In this document: piece by piece, positions 40,851 to 52,129 of the stretch
How the letters are laid out: every line of letters starts with the position of its first letter
Numbering within the stretch: the first letter of the stretch is position 1
Origin: Sabellastarte sp. h YS-2021
Lineage: Eukaryota > Annelida > Polychaeta > Sabellida > Sabellidae
DNA length: 64,000 bases
Direction: 5' to 3'
Assembly: GCA_964017235.1 (NCBI GenBank)
Contig: OZ024936.1
Coordinates: 47,853,028 to 47,917,027 of the forward strand
Program-made: the position numbers and the translations under genes
The notes under the pieces: generated by a model
Databases searched by the model: none
Told to the model about the DNA's origin: nothing
What the model saw: the letters and a program-made list of their open reading frames with translations, nothing else

Positions 40851-42090
40851 AAGGTGGCTCCTAAATGACTCCGGATAGTTCCTAATTGGCTCCGGATGAG
40901 CTCCGGATAGCTCCTAAATGACTCCGGATAGTTCCTAATTGGCTCCGGATGAGCTCCGGATAGCTCCTAAGTGCTCCGAAGGGGCTCCTAAATGGCTCCT
41001 AAGAGCTCCGGAGGAGCTCCGACATGGCTCCTAAGTGCTCCGGAGGAGCTCCAAATGGCTCCTAAGAGCTCCGGAGGAGCTCCGACATGGCTCCTAAGTG
41101 CTCCGAAGGGGCTCCTAAGTGCTCCGACATGACTCCGGAGGGGCTCCGACATGGCTCCTAATTGGCTCCGGATGAGCTCCGGATAGCTCCTAAGTGCTCC
41201 GAAGGGGCTCCTAAATGGCTCCTAAGAGCTCCGAAGGGGCTCCTAAGTGCTCCGACATGACTCCGGAGGGGCTCCGACATGGCTCCTAAGTGCTCTGGAG
41301 GAGCTCCAAATGGCTCCTAAGAGCTCCGGAGGAGCTCCGACATGGCTCCTAAGTGCTCCGAAGGGGCTCCTAAGTGCTCCGACATGACTCCGGAGGGGCT
41401 CCGACATGGCTCTGGAGGGCTCCGACATGGCTCCGTCGGAGGAGCTCTGGATGGCTCCGGATAGCTCCTAATTGGCTCCGGATAGTTCCTAATTGGCTCC
41501 GATAGCTCCTAATTGGCTCCGGATAGTTCCTAAATGGCTCCGGATAGCTCCTAATTGGCTCCGGATAGTTCCTAAATGGCTCCGGATGGCTCCTAAATGG
41601 CTCCGGATAGTTCCTAAATGGCTCCGGATGGCTCCTAAATGGCTCCGGATAGTTCCTAAATGGCTCCGGATAGCTCTTAAATGGCTCCGGATAGCTCCTA
41701 AATGGCTCCGGAGGGGCTCCGGATAGCTCTTAAAGTGCTCCGACAGGGCTCCGGAGCCCCTCCGGATGGCTCCTAAATGGCTCTGGATAGCTCTTAAGTG
41801 CTCCGGAGGGGCTCCGGATAGCTCTTAAATGGCTCCGGAGGGGCTCCGGATGGCTCCTAAATGGCTCCGGATAGCTCCTAAGTGCTCCGGATAGCTCCTA
41901 ATTGGCTCCTAAATGGCTCCGGATAGCTCCTAAATGGCTCCGGAGGGGCTCTGGATTGCTCTTAAATGGCTCCGGATAGCTCCTAAATGGCTCCGGAGGG
42001 GCTCCGGATAGCTCTTAAAGTGCTCCGACAGGGCTCCGGAGGGGCTCCGGATGGCTCCTAAATGGCTCTGGATAGCTCTTAAGTGCTAAG
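40851..42090. repeat. GGCTCC(T/G) satellite inside the Polinton
   Basis: About 1.24 kb of 16-19-bp units built from 'GGCTCCTAAATG', 'GCTCCGGATAGCTCC' and 'GGAGGAGCTCCGACAT'. GAGCTC and TCCGGA palindromes recur. The reading frames through it are accidental. Confidence 0.93.
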
Positions 42091-42159
42091 CCAATATTGT
42101 AAGAGGTAACAAAATATCATCTCATCAAAAGAGAAAACAGCTATTGGAGAAAAAATGGG

Positions 42160-42340
42160 TGGTAACAAGCATGGATGACCTTATCTTGTGGGGCTACAAC
42201 CAAAAAGATATGACAAACAGCTGAAAACAGTACATAAAATAATTTTAATAGTGGATATTTTTAACTTAAATAAAAAGAAGTGCCAATTTCAGGTGGCAGA
42301 GGTGATGTATTTAGGTGACTTGGTTACCCCTGATATGGTC
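42160..42340 (+). pseudogene. Fragment of a Ty3/gypsy-type reverse transcriptase
   Basis: Short segment with MDDLILWGYNQKDM (an 'xMDD' active-site sentence) and, after a frame change, TVHKIILIVDIFNLNKKKCQFQVAEVMYLGDLVT, the classic 'L..KC.F....V.FLG' block. An isolated relic inserted in the Polinton. Confidence 0.65.
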
Positions 42341-43300
42341 ACCCATGAAATGTGTCAGTAATAAAAACACAATAACCATTGAGTGTAAAAAAGAGTTGCA
42401 AAAGTTTTGTATAAAAGGTCAGTAAATATGTGGCAAAGTGGTGTCAAGCTAAAAAATAAATCCAATGCACAATAAACATAAAGACAATACCAATGCATGA
42501 AAAGTAATAATCAAGATGTTAATTGTTTCAACTGAAGAATGGAGAACCAAATTATTGTAGGCTTTGTAAGAAAAATGCTGAATGACACCTCCTCTTTGAT
42601 GATTGTCCTCTCTTATAAGATTATAAGTTTTGGGTCTTGCACTTTCAGTAGTGTTCTGTAACCAATTATGTGCCTTCCCCATTATTTTAAACTGTTAGAA
42701 ATTATATTTTTAGACTGTCACTGATCTTTTTCACATTTTGATTTCAAAAATTCAGTCTCAAATCTATCTAACATTCGTAAAGCAATATTTCCTACCTTGA
42801 GTCGAACCTAGTGATTGTATCAATTTCAGAAAAAGTCCTTCAACCATATAGGATACAAATGATTAAAATATATTGAAACATTAAAGATTTAGCTCAAATA
42901 TGAAGGTGCTGAGAAAACCTTTCAGATTCAGGGTAATAAGTATCAAATAAAATTAACAGTTAATCTGTAGCTAATTGTAGTTTTGAAGAAGATGAAAATA
43001 CAAAAAACTATACTGCCGCAAAGCATGATAAAATGTCAGGTGACAAAATTTAACCATTGGTGAAGTTAGGGGGTAGAAAGGGCAATATTATTATTTGGTA
43101 AAAAGCACAAATCGCACAGGGGTAAACACATCATACCAGTTTGCTTGTTTAGCTTATCACATAAGTCATCAAATGAGTACATTGACTGAAATCTTGAATG
43201 TAACCTAGATAATGAAGCCAAGTTGAACAGATTTTGTTTGCTAAAAATGTTTTGTGGATAAAATAATATTTGATCAAAAATATTTTAAACCTTAAACCTA
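42341..43300. other. Polinton interior, no gene seen
   Basis: AT-rich sequence without family motifs. Confidence 0.45.
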
Positions 43301-43304
43301 GACA

Positions 43305-43499
43305 GTGTTTGTAACACAGGTAAAAGCCATGCCGACAGTGTTCCACACTTTCCCATGTCAATATAAAGTCTTAAAAGCATCTTATGATGCTCCAAAAATT
43401 TGGAATAATTGGCCTGATGACATAAGTTTAGCCACTTCTCTCCACTCATTCAAAAAGAATCTCAAACCCTATCTTTTTGCGCAAACATATTCACCCTAA
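43305..43499 (+). pseudogene. 3' end of a non-LTR retrotransposon reverse transcriptase ORF
   Basis: The sentence YDAPKIWNNWPDDISLATSLHSFKKNLKPYLF matches the conserved C-terminal tail of many LINE polymerase ORFs ('APxLWNxLPxxIRxxxSLxxFKxxLKTxLF'). Only this tail remains. Confidence 0.7.
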
Positions 43500-44365
43500 T
43501 TTCTGCTTTTTCCGGTTTCTCTATGTGGCACTGACTCTTGCTAGGTCTCAGGTTAATGATTATAGTTTTCTGCTTTTTCTGTTTGGTGTGCCTAGACTCT
43601 GTTTTTTGATGGAGATTAAGAGCTGTAACAATATTATTTTAATTAAAATTTCCCCAACACCTTTTTTTTGCCTGACGGATACCCCAATAGTCTGACATGG
43701 ACAAGCCACTGCTAAAAATTGAGTAACTGACTTACCAAGACCCACCCAAACCTAAACAGTGTTATTTACTTGACTTATATAGAACTGTGAGAGAAATATG
43801 TTTCGCGGTGTGCTACATTCAAATGTACAAATGTCTAATGTTTGCTGAAAGAACTGATCTTTATATTTTACTAATAGATTTATAATGAAACATTTCCGTT
43901 CACATATCACTATGTACTTAAGCAAGAGAAATAGAAATGAATGGGTAAAAGACAGGTATGAATAACAAACTTTTTCAAATTGAATCTCTTCATAACTTCA
44001 CAGATAATGGAGGAAACATTTTATAAAACTTGCTCCTTTGGATTTAATTTTAAGATAAAGGAAAATGTAGAAACAGAGAAACCATGAGTATTATTCATTA
44101 TGTATGTAAGAGTTGTAGGGACACCACTTTCCAATATGTGAGCATTTAGAAAAACCTTTTTTCAGAGTATTTCCTTTGAAAGATTTTTTTTCTATTTTTC
44201 AGCTCGGTATCTCAATATGACTAGATAACTATATCAATTTATTACCCTTACCTATACTTGGATTTTGAAAATGAGGAACTAGAGGCCAACAGGCAAGCCA
44301 AAGAGTATAACTTTGCTGGGCACTTAATCTAGGTCATTTTGGAAGAAATTAGGCTCTATGAATGT
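43500..44365. other. Polinton interior, no gene seen
   Basis: No recognisable open frame or repeat. Confidence 0.4.
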
Positions 44366-44369
44366 AAGA

Positions 44370-45465
44370 TACAATTTTTACGGTTGTTTTTCATTTTAAA
44401 AACAAGTTTTATATACCAGTCCATTGTGCTATAGAAGCAGATAATGGCAGCAAGTTTGTAAACAAAACAACGGTTGTTTTTCATTTTAAAAACAAGTTTT
44501 ATGTACCACTCTACTATTCTGTAGAAGCGACTATTGTAAAGTAATGGCCAGCAAGTTTGTAAACAAAACAATGGTCATTTTTTATTTTAAAAACAAGTTT
44601 AAGTACCAGTCCATCGTGCTGTAGAAGCAGATAATGGCCAGCAAGTTTGTAAACAAAACAATGGAGGTCGTAGCAGTGGGGCGAATCTTCTGCTTCGCTT
44701 TAAAGAAGTTTTAGTACTAACCCCGTAGTTCGGCAGATTCGGTAGAAGACGAGTTCTTTGGAAAGCACGTTTGTAAACAAAGAAATGGAGGTCGTAGTTG
44801 TGGGACGAATCTTCTGCTTCGCTTTAAAAAGAAGTTTTAGTACTAACCCCGTACTTCGGTAGTTTCCGTAGAAGACGAGAAAGCATGTTTGTAAACAAAG
44901 AAATGGAGGTCGTAGCAGTGGGGCGAATCTTCTGCTTCGCTTTAAAAAGAAGTTTTAGTACTAACCCCGTAGTTCGGCAGATTCGGTAGAAGACGAGTTC
45001 ATTGGAAAGCACGTTTGTAAACAAAGAAATGGAGGTCGTAGCAGTGGGGCGAATCTTCTGCTTCGCTTTAAAAAGAAGTTTTAGTACTAACCCCGTAGTT
45101 CGGCAGATTCGGTAGAAGACGAGTTCATTGGAAAGCACGTGTGTAAACAAAGAAATGACCGTTCCTCATTTTATTTTAAAAACAAGTTTAAGTACCAGTC
45201 CATCGTGCTGTAGAAGCAGATAATGGCCAGCAAGTTTGTAAACAAAACAATGGCCGTTCCTCATTTTAAAAACAAGTTTAAGTACCAGTCCAGTGTGCTG
45301 TAGAAGCAAATAATGGCCAGCGAGTTTGTAAACAAAGCTATGGCCGTTTTCATTTTAAAAACGAATTTTAAGTACCAGTCCACGAGTCGGTAGATTCGAT
45401 AGACGTCTTCCGGCAAAAGATAAAACGGCTAACACGTTTCCATCCAAAACAATGGCTGTTCCCCA
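44370..45465. repeat. Tandem repeats of ~95 and ~125 bp inside the Polinton
   Basis: Outer units contain 'ATTTTAAAAACAAGTTTAAGTACCAGTCCA' type phrases and end in 'GTTTGTAAACAAAACAATGG'. The central units (44,666-45,150, four copies) contain 'GTGGGGCGAATCTTCTGC' and 'GTTCGGCAGATTCGGTAGAAG'. All share TTTGTAAACAAA. Long open frames here are repeats of the same accidental frame. Confidence 0.88.
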
Positions 45466-45499
45466 TTTATTTTAAAAAGAAATCTTTTTACTAGTGGTA

Positions 45500-46167
45500 T
45501 TCTACCAGTGAGCGCCCATGTAGTGATTAATATTGTGAATTTAAGTTATGTAGACAGCTTTACATTATATTCATGTATGACCAAACTATCAAATGAAATG
45601 CGTTACAATTACTGCCTCCCGCCGTAACTTGGCACAACTTGGACACAAAAACTGTATTTTTGCTTATTTTAAGTGTAGTTTCGTGGATTTCTTTTTTATT
45701 AAAATATGAATTGAGACAAGCACAAGTTATTAAACTATTTTACTAACATCAGATCAAAACAATAAACCTTTTAGAATCATTTTTAAGGGGGCAATAATAT
45801 AATTTTTACATGAAAACAGTGCCTCAAATTGGCATAATTTATTTGCTTTGCGAGGTCGTATTTTTCAATGTACCTTAATATTTTGAGGTTAATTTTAATT
45901 TTATTAAGTGAGAACAATCACTCTTTGTAAGTCTCCCTTAGGTGATCGACTTTATGATCATCCACTATTGTTATTGGTGTATATTTTGTTATATTTGCTT
46001 CAAGCTTTTTATATTTTAATCAAAAGTTTCTATTATTGTCATTTTACCACAAACCGGAAATACCAGAGAACGCCCATTTTGTAGAGAAATAGAAGTATTT
46101 GTCCTTGACCTCCATCAAATAAATTTAAGGCAGGCGTTCACTGGTAGATGGGCGTTTACTGGTAGAA
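45500..46167. mobile_element. Probable MITE, TTCTACCAGTGAGCGCCCAT termini
   Basis: Left end TTCTACCAGTGAGCGCCCAT, right end the complement of TTCTACCAGTAAACGCCCAT, about 668 bp apart; the right end carries a doubled motif (GCGTTCACTGGTAGATGGGC). No coding sequence. Confidence 0.6.
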
Positions 46168-46179
46168 CTACAAATCATT

Positions 46180-46375
46180 TGTGGTGGTCAGTTCATGCCC
46201 ACCCCTAAATTTATCCAAAACAATCACAGTTACATGATAAACTACCAATGTATATGATCAATTTAATTATAATCTATGATGTGATGAACATCTTTTTATG
46301 AAAATTACAAATCTTTAAAATAATTGAGGGTGGGTGTGGATAGGTATGCTGGTGTGAATTGGTCCACCACCACTA
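46180..46375. mobile_element. MITE copy related to 30,880-31,100
   Basis: Ends GTGGTGGTCAGTTCATGCCC and the complement of TAGTGGTGGTGGACCAATTC; the interior is the inverse orientation of the copy in RPS8 intron 1. Confidence 0.8.
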
Positions 46376-47180
46376 GTATAAGATACTGACCAACACATTT
46401 GTAAACAAAGTTTTAAGTACCAGTCCACCATTATGTAGAAGATAATGACCATCAGGTTTGTATAGAAATCAATGGATGTCCATGTTTTTATTTAAAAAAG
46501 AAATATTTCAGTTATTGTAAACGGTAATGTTTATAAATTATGGTGCATATAATTGTGTATAGTTATGAATTAGCTGATTACATTTATGACTGATACCTAG
46601 TTTTAAAAGTCAATTATGTATGGTAAATTAGATGTAAATTTAAAAGAAATGCCAATGATTATCAATGGAAAGTATGCATAATGCTTTTTTTTCATAATCG
46701 AATTATTAAAAGAGTGCATTGTGGACCAGGAAATTTTTCTTAAGGTATATATATATATATTAGTGCATTACGGATTTTAAGACTGAAGTGTAATCGAAGT
46801 GTACGTTTTGATTTTATTTGACCAAAAATATACAACTACATTATGAATTCATTTGAGTACATGTTTCAGTTATTTTTTCATTATGCGACCATTTATGGCT
46901 TGGGTTACATTGTAAATTTTTTAAATTTTTTTATATATTACTATTAGTAATGCATTAAAGTCTAATTACTTCTTTTCATAAAATTTAATGATAAATACTT
47001 TGAACAATGTAGAAATAGTTATCCAAAAACACTAATTGTATCATATTACAAGGGGGTGGAGAGCTAAAATCTGTGCTGAAAAGGTGACAAGAAAATCCGA
47101 AATAATACTTTTGAATTGCAAATCCTTGCTCTTCATAGGGAAATTTTGGTGGTGGATTAAGGGATGTTAAATGGAAATCC
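46376..47180. other. Polinton interior, no gene seen
   Basis: AT-rich; short TA run at 46,750. No family motif. Confidence 0.4.
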
Positions 47181-47184
47181 CGGA

Positions 47185-47690
47185 ATTATAGGCACACCAA
47201 TCAAAATGCTGGCATTATAGTCACGCCAATGGGATTTCAGGATTTCGACAGTGCAGTTATTTTGAAAATTCCAATATTTTTTGTTTTTGCAGTAATAAAT
47301 ATTACATTGGTTGTATCAGCAATATCAGTTATTGGTTTGTCATTAGATTTCATTATTCATATATCCCTGTTATGCTAACAGTTGGTGGTTTGTTGGAATA
47401 TAGTCACACCAATCGGATTTCAGGATTTCGACAGTGTAGATATTTTGAAAATTCCAATATTTTTTTGTTTTTGCAGTAATAAATATTACATTGGTTGTAT
47501 CAGCAATAGCAGTTATTGGTTTGTCATTAGATTTTATTATTCATATATCCCTGTTATGCTAGCAGTTGGTGGTTTGTTGGAATATAGTCACGCAAATCGG
47601 ATTTCAGGATTTCAACAGTGTAGTTATTTTGAAAATTCCAATTTTTTTTGTTTTTGCAGTAATAAATATTACCTGCATGGCCATATTTGC
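47185..47690. repeat. ~182-bp tandem repeat with CACGCCAATCGGATTT motif
   Basis: Units at about 47,216, 47,398 and 47,582 contain 'TCACRCCAATCGGATTTCAG', 'TTTTGAAAATTCCAATATTT' and 'GTTATTGGTTTGTCATTAGA'. The CCAAT sentence matches those at 33.4-33.6 and 52.3-53.1 kb. Confidence 0.88.
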
Positions 47691-47819
47691 TTGGTTTCAA
47701 AATTGGGGAAAAAGTTTGGATTCTAAATTATGGAAGCCGTAACAGCTAACCTCCTCGTGGTGGCTTCTGGAAATTTCCACTTTGTGGAAAGCTAATAGCT
47801 GTTTTTTCCCTCCACAAAA

Positions 47820-48110
47820 GGGTGACCAAATGAGTCATAAAGCCCAAAGTCAAAACCCCTACGTTGTACCATAATACCTTTTGTGACCGAATGAGTCATA
47901 AAGCCCATAGTCAAAAACCCTACGTTGTACAATAATACCTTTTATGACCGAATGAGTCGTAAACCCACACAGTCAAAACCCCTACATTGTACCATGTTAC
48001 CTTTTGTGACCGAATGAGTCATAATCCCAAAGTCAAAACCCCCTACGTTATACCATGTTGCCTTTTGTGACCGAATGAGTCATAAAGCCCAAAGTCTCAA
48101 AGCCCAGTCA
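47820..48110. repeat. ~60-bp tandem repeat, five copies
   Basis: Units contain 'GTGACCGAATGAGTCATAAA' and 'CCCTACGTTGTACCATAAT'. TGAGTCA (AP-1-like) occurs once per unit, which may be coincidental. Confidence 0.88.
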
Positions 48111-48455
48111 TAGTATCAATGCAGAAGTCTTTCAATTTTTAAGAAATTGTGAGGAAATGAATCCTAACATTAGTGTTGAGATATACTGAATATGTAGCAG
48201 AAGATAGACAGCTATATCATATAAACCTTTATTTCAAATTAATGACATATAAACTTACATGTAAAATACAATTTATAAAATATATATTGGTTAGTGTTAC
48301 ATTGATATCTATATTAAATAAAACTTTGGTGAGATTAGAAGAAGAAATTATGGTTAAAATGTGTTATTGAGTGTCCCTAATATATAATACAGTACATAGA
48401 ACTTGTGTGAGAGTTATGTCATTACACATAGTTGTAAAACGATAAAATAATATCT

Positions 48456-49396
48456 TCAATTTGTATAACGGTAATGGTGCTGTCTCTGAGTTGTCTGTCT
48501 GAGGTTGTAGACTCTTCTTTCTTGTCTAGGCAGTCCTCTGTCCTGTCCGGCTGGTGGCCTATCTCCTCTAGCTACTGGTCCATCTTGTAGTGCTGGTGGT
48601 CTGCCTGGAAGCGGTTGATCCATAAACTGGCGCCGATAGGTCCTTTCCAATGTCCTCACCATCATCCCTGAAGATAAGTATAGAATATGCAATATATCTT
48701 ACAATAATAAGATTTTTAGTGTAAAAATTATACCTCTATAATTCAGTGTTATAATACAGTTGTTTCTACATTGTTCCTGGTGTGATATATTATAAAAATG
48801 GAATGGATTAATGGAAAAAGTATTACATCAGTTGGTAATAATTCAATTAATTGCTACAAATGGGAGGTGAATTAATGGTGTTTCTTACCTATAGCAAGAT
48901 TCAAGATGTTCAGTACTTTGTACATAAAGTGGACAGTCTTTGCAATACCCTCTATGGTCCTTATACACACTTGAATGCACATATGAATGAATTGCATGTG
49001 ATGAATGACATTGCGAATTTCTTGTTGATGGGCCTGTAGAAAGGCTATGAGAAAAATTGGAAGCATACACAAAGTGTAAAATAGGAATGATGTTTCTTTT
49101 TCAATGTCTATTGACTGAGTTTCATCGGTTATTAATTTTGATTTCATCAGTGATATCTCATGTAGATTGGGAAAGACCTTTTGAATTTTGTCCAGTTGAA
49201 ATGCACTGTCCCTTAAGACCAATTTCTGTATCCCTTTACTTTCATCATTGCTTAGTTTTAGCTGATCAGATGTTTCCAATTGTAGACATGATATCTGGTC
49301 TTTTCCACAAACACATTTCTCAGGACACATACAGTATACTGAGATGTAAATACAGAGTGTGATCAAAAATAATTTCCAAAACATAGTGATAGCCAA
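48456..49396 (-). CDS. Type I membrane protein with LRRNT-like cysteine cap (member 2), probably two exons
   Basis: Exon 1 48,889-49,396 encodes a signal peptide (about 1-22), the cap C-x3-C-x-C-x6-C (residues 24-37, exact LRRNT spacing), an LRR-like stretch (VFPNLHEISLMKSKL) and a transmembrane span near 103-120, then a helical segment. A good donor (AG|GTAAGA) follows at 48,888, and an acceptor with pyrimidine tract (ATCTTCAG) lies at 48,668. Exon 2 48,456-48,667 then continues in frame with an Arg/Pro/Gln-rich cytoplasmic tail to a stop. Without splicing the frame ends at 48,872. The intron is an inference from the sites. Same architecture as members 1 and 3. No homologue recognised. Confidence 0.7.
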
Positions 49397-49599
49397 TTTA
49401 AATCAAATGAATAACCTGAGTGAAATTAGATCTCAATATATAGCAGTATGGGTAGAGTGTAAGACAATGCTGATAATCTGGGGAGACAATGGGGCAATGA
49501 GTACAAAAGAATAATGGTAAAGTTAAATATTTGGTGTATAGGTATAGAATAGGTGTTGCAAGGATCAATTAAAAAGACACATCCATTTCCTTTAGAACA

Positions 49600-49815
49600 T
49601 AAGCTTCATTGTTTATTCATCAGGTGTTATGAGGGATGGTTTCTTGACATGAAGGGATTAGGGATATATTGGAATATCATTAAAAATGGGTCTGTTGTGA
49701 AAATGGACATGACTTCTTGACATAGAGGGGGCTTATGGGTTTCATTTAAAATCCTTGACAATGGGGTCTATGTTGAAAAAAATGGACATGGCTTCTTGAC
49801 ATAGAGGGGCTTATG
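49600..49815. repeat. Short duplication
   Basis: 'GACTTCTTGACATAGAGGGG' occurs at about 49,710 and 49,790 with a partial third copy at 49,640, a ~85-bp unit. Confidence 0.7.
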
Positions 49816-50063
49816 TTATTATTTGCTATTTCAATTCTGTTTTCTTTTTTAGGCTTTATTAATACCCCTTTCTTATAACAGAGTGGCTTCTCATTATAGA
49901 TACCTTCTTCTACTTAAAAAATCTATAGCTTCTCATAATACTATTCATGCATTAAGATATGGCTTCCCAAAACAATGGTATGTGTATGTCTTTGTGTCTG
50001 TATGTTTCTGTGGGTATATATGTACAGTGTACTTTAATGAGAGTTCATTAGAAATTTGTCAAA

Positions 50064-50720
50064 ATGTTCATCAAAGTATTATCAGTCTTTTGGGCTTTGG
50101 TCATTACCAGGGGTTTGATGTGGTGCCATGAAAAATGTATTTGTCAAGAACAAAACAGAAAAGTATATTGCACAAATGTCAACAGAAATGATGTTTTCAG
50201 ACAGCCAGAAATTACCAGAGAAATTGTATTAAGTAAGAGTTTTGTTGGAATGGGTTGGTTGACTACAGTTTTCAACAGCTTGGATTCTGTAAGAATTTCT
50301 GATTCTGTGATTTTAGACTGTAATGTTATGTACAAAGTTACTCTGATAGGAGCATGTGAAACAAGTACTGCAAGTATAACCCCTGAAATAAGTTATGTAC
50401 CGCATGGTATTGAGTCAAAAGGGATAACTCCATCGTTGAATAGTGTTCCCAAAAGTACACTTATTGTGACAGTGTGTGGAGTCATTTTCACTTGTACTCT
50501 GATAAGTACAATTACTGTATTTATCATAAAAAGAAAACTTGAAAATAGACTGCTAAGGGTCAGGGAGGAAAGAATGGCTGAAATGGGTAGAACTTTTGGT
50601 TTTGATTTTAATGAAAATGATGAAGAAGAGGCAAACAGGCAAGCCGAAGAGAAGGAAATTAAAAAAGAACATCCCGTAAAAAATGGAATAGAAGCCCTGA
50701 ACAACACAAATATAATTTAA
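50064..50720 (+). CDS. Type I membrane protein with LRRNT-like cysteine cap (member 3)
   Basis: 218 residues: signal peptide 1-20 (VLSVFWALVITRGLMW), cap C-x3-C-x-C-x8-C (residues 21-36), an ectodomain with an LRR-like stretch (VFNSLDSVRISDSVILDC), transmembrane span about 132-155 (LIVTVCGVIFTCTLISTITVF), and a long charged tail rich in Glu/Lys/Arg, probably coiled coil. The start is chosen at the Met that opens the signal peptide; a TATATATGT lies about 45 nt upstream. It is divergently arranged with member 2, with 667 nt between their starts. AATAAA follows at 50,988. No named family beyond the cap. Confidence 0.8.
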   Translation: MFIKVLSVFWALVITRGLMWCHEKCICQEQNRKVYCTNVNRNDVFRQPEITREIVLSKSFVGMGWLTTVFNSLDSVRISDSVILDCNVMYKVTLIGACETSTASITPEISYVPHGIESKGITPSLNSVPKSTLIVTVCGVIFTCTLISTITVFIIKRKLENRLLRVREERMAEMGRTFGFDFNENDEEEANRQAEEKEIKKEHPVKNGIEALNNTNII

Positions 50721-50999
50721 GACTCACTGCCTGGAGGGCTGAAAGAATGAAGCAGCTGAGACTTGAAACGAATGTATAAAATGTTGTTGTGAGAGTAGTT
50801 TGTAGTGACTTTGGTTTCATTGTTTTTCCATGTGTGTATGTGTGTGTGTGCGCGTGTGTGTGTGTCATTGGTGGTGGTACATATTTTTTTGTTTCATAGA
50901 TTTAGTATTTTTTTTTAGAAAATTAGACCCTATCTTCTTTTGTGTGTATTTGTTTGTGTATAGTTGTGTGTATATATAATATTTTGAATAATAAATGAG

Positions 51000-51660
51000 G
51001 TAAATAAAACTAAGCTCGATTTTGTTGGTATTGTAACATAGGTTTGTTTGGTGTCAATATGTTTGTCTGAAATCATAGGATAAGACAGTTTTTGAAATTT
51101 TTTAAATTGGACTATCCCTCAAAAAAGTTATGAGCATTTGAAAATTATACATTATAATTCCTTAACAATTGTTAAGGAGAGATAATAGGCTTTTACAATG
51201 GGACTTTTTTAGTGTGCTGGATTTCGAAATATTGTGCATTTATTATTTAGGGTTATAGTATAAGGTATCAAAATGTTTGTCTGAAATTGTAGATTCAGCT
51301 CCATTTGGAATTTTTAAAATCGGACTATTCCTCAAAAAGTTATGAGCATTTGAAAATTATACATTATAATTCCTTAACAAGACCTTTTTAATGATTTAAT
51401 GACACCAGCTGTGCGAATGCAATTGTCAAGGAGGTGGATAATAGGCTTTTACAATGGGACTTTTTAGTGTGTTGGAATTCGAAATATTATGCATTTATTA
51501 TTCGGGATTATAGTATTAGGTATCAAAATGTTTGTCTGGAGATATGGATCAAGGTCCTTTTTGAATTTTTAAAATCGGACTATTCCTCAAAAAGTTATGA
51601 GCATTTGAAAATTATACATTTATTACCCCACACTTTTTTCCAGATCATTAAACCCATTTT
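51000..51660. repeat. ~200-bp tandem repeat, three copies
   Basis: Units contain 'GGACTATTCCTCAAAAAGTT' and 'ATGAGCATTTGAAAATTATA' (51,108, 51,330, 51,580). Confidence 0.85.
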
Positions 51661-52129
51661 GTATTGTGGAATGACCATCTGTGAGAATAGTCACATGCTT
51701 TTCAAATGATAGGGGATAATAGCCTTTCCATTGGACTCTAGTATATGATATTTAAATTTTTGGGACTTTGGTATATTAGAGGGATTCTTACTTATTCCAG
51801 TACTATTGAATAACAGTCGCCGAGAAAACTTTAAAATAAGGTAATTACTTTAAAATAAAGGTAATAATGTACAGGGGTTGGTTTAAATTAAAGGGATTGG
51901 GTTTGAATTATATATGACGTATAATGAAAGGCTGCTGTGCCAATGTGAAACTGGGTCCCTTTAACTGGCTTTTTAAAGGAAAAAAATTGTGGGAAAAAAG
52001 CTTGACCATTACTTGTGTGTACTTTTTTGGTTAGCTTTAATTTGTAGATGTTTAAATGACCCCTGTTGTTGATTTAAATACAATAATTCAATGTTTCAAT
52101 TTCTTTCATGATCAATTTTTATATAGCTT

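Noticed and set aside
41243..41726. Open frames such as repeated PKWLRIA or SHVGAP
   Set aside because: Products of the GGCTCC satellite, open on both strands because stops are rare in the unit.
40851..42090. CRISPR-like array
   Set aside because: Units are short and contiguous with no unique spacers, and this is eukaryotic DNA.
44824..45150. 108-codon frame with internal repeats
   Set aside because: It is the ~125-bp tandem repeat read in a frame that happens to stay open.
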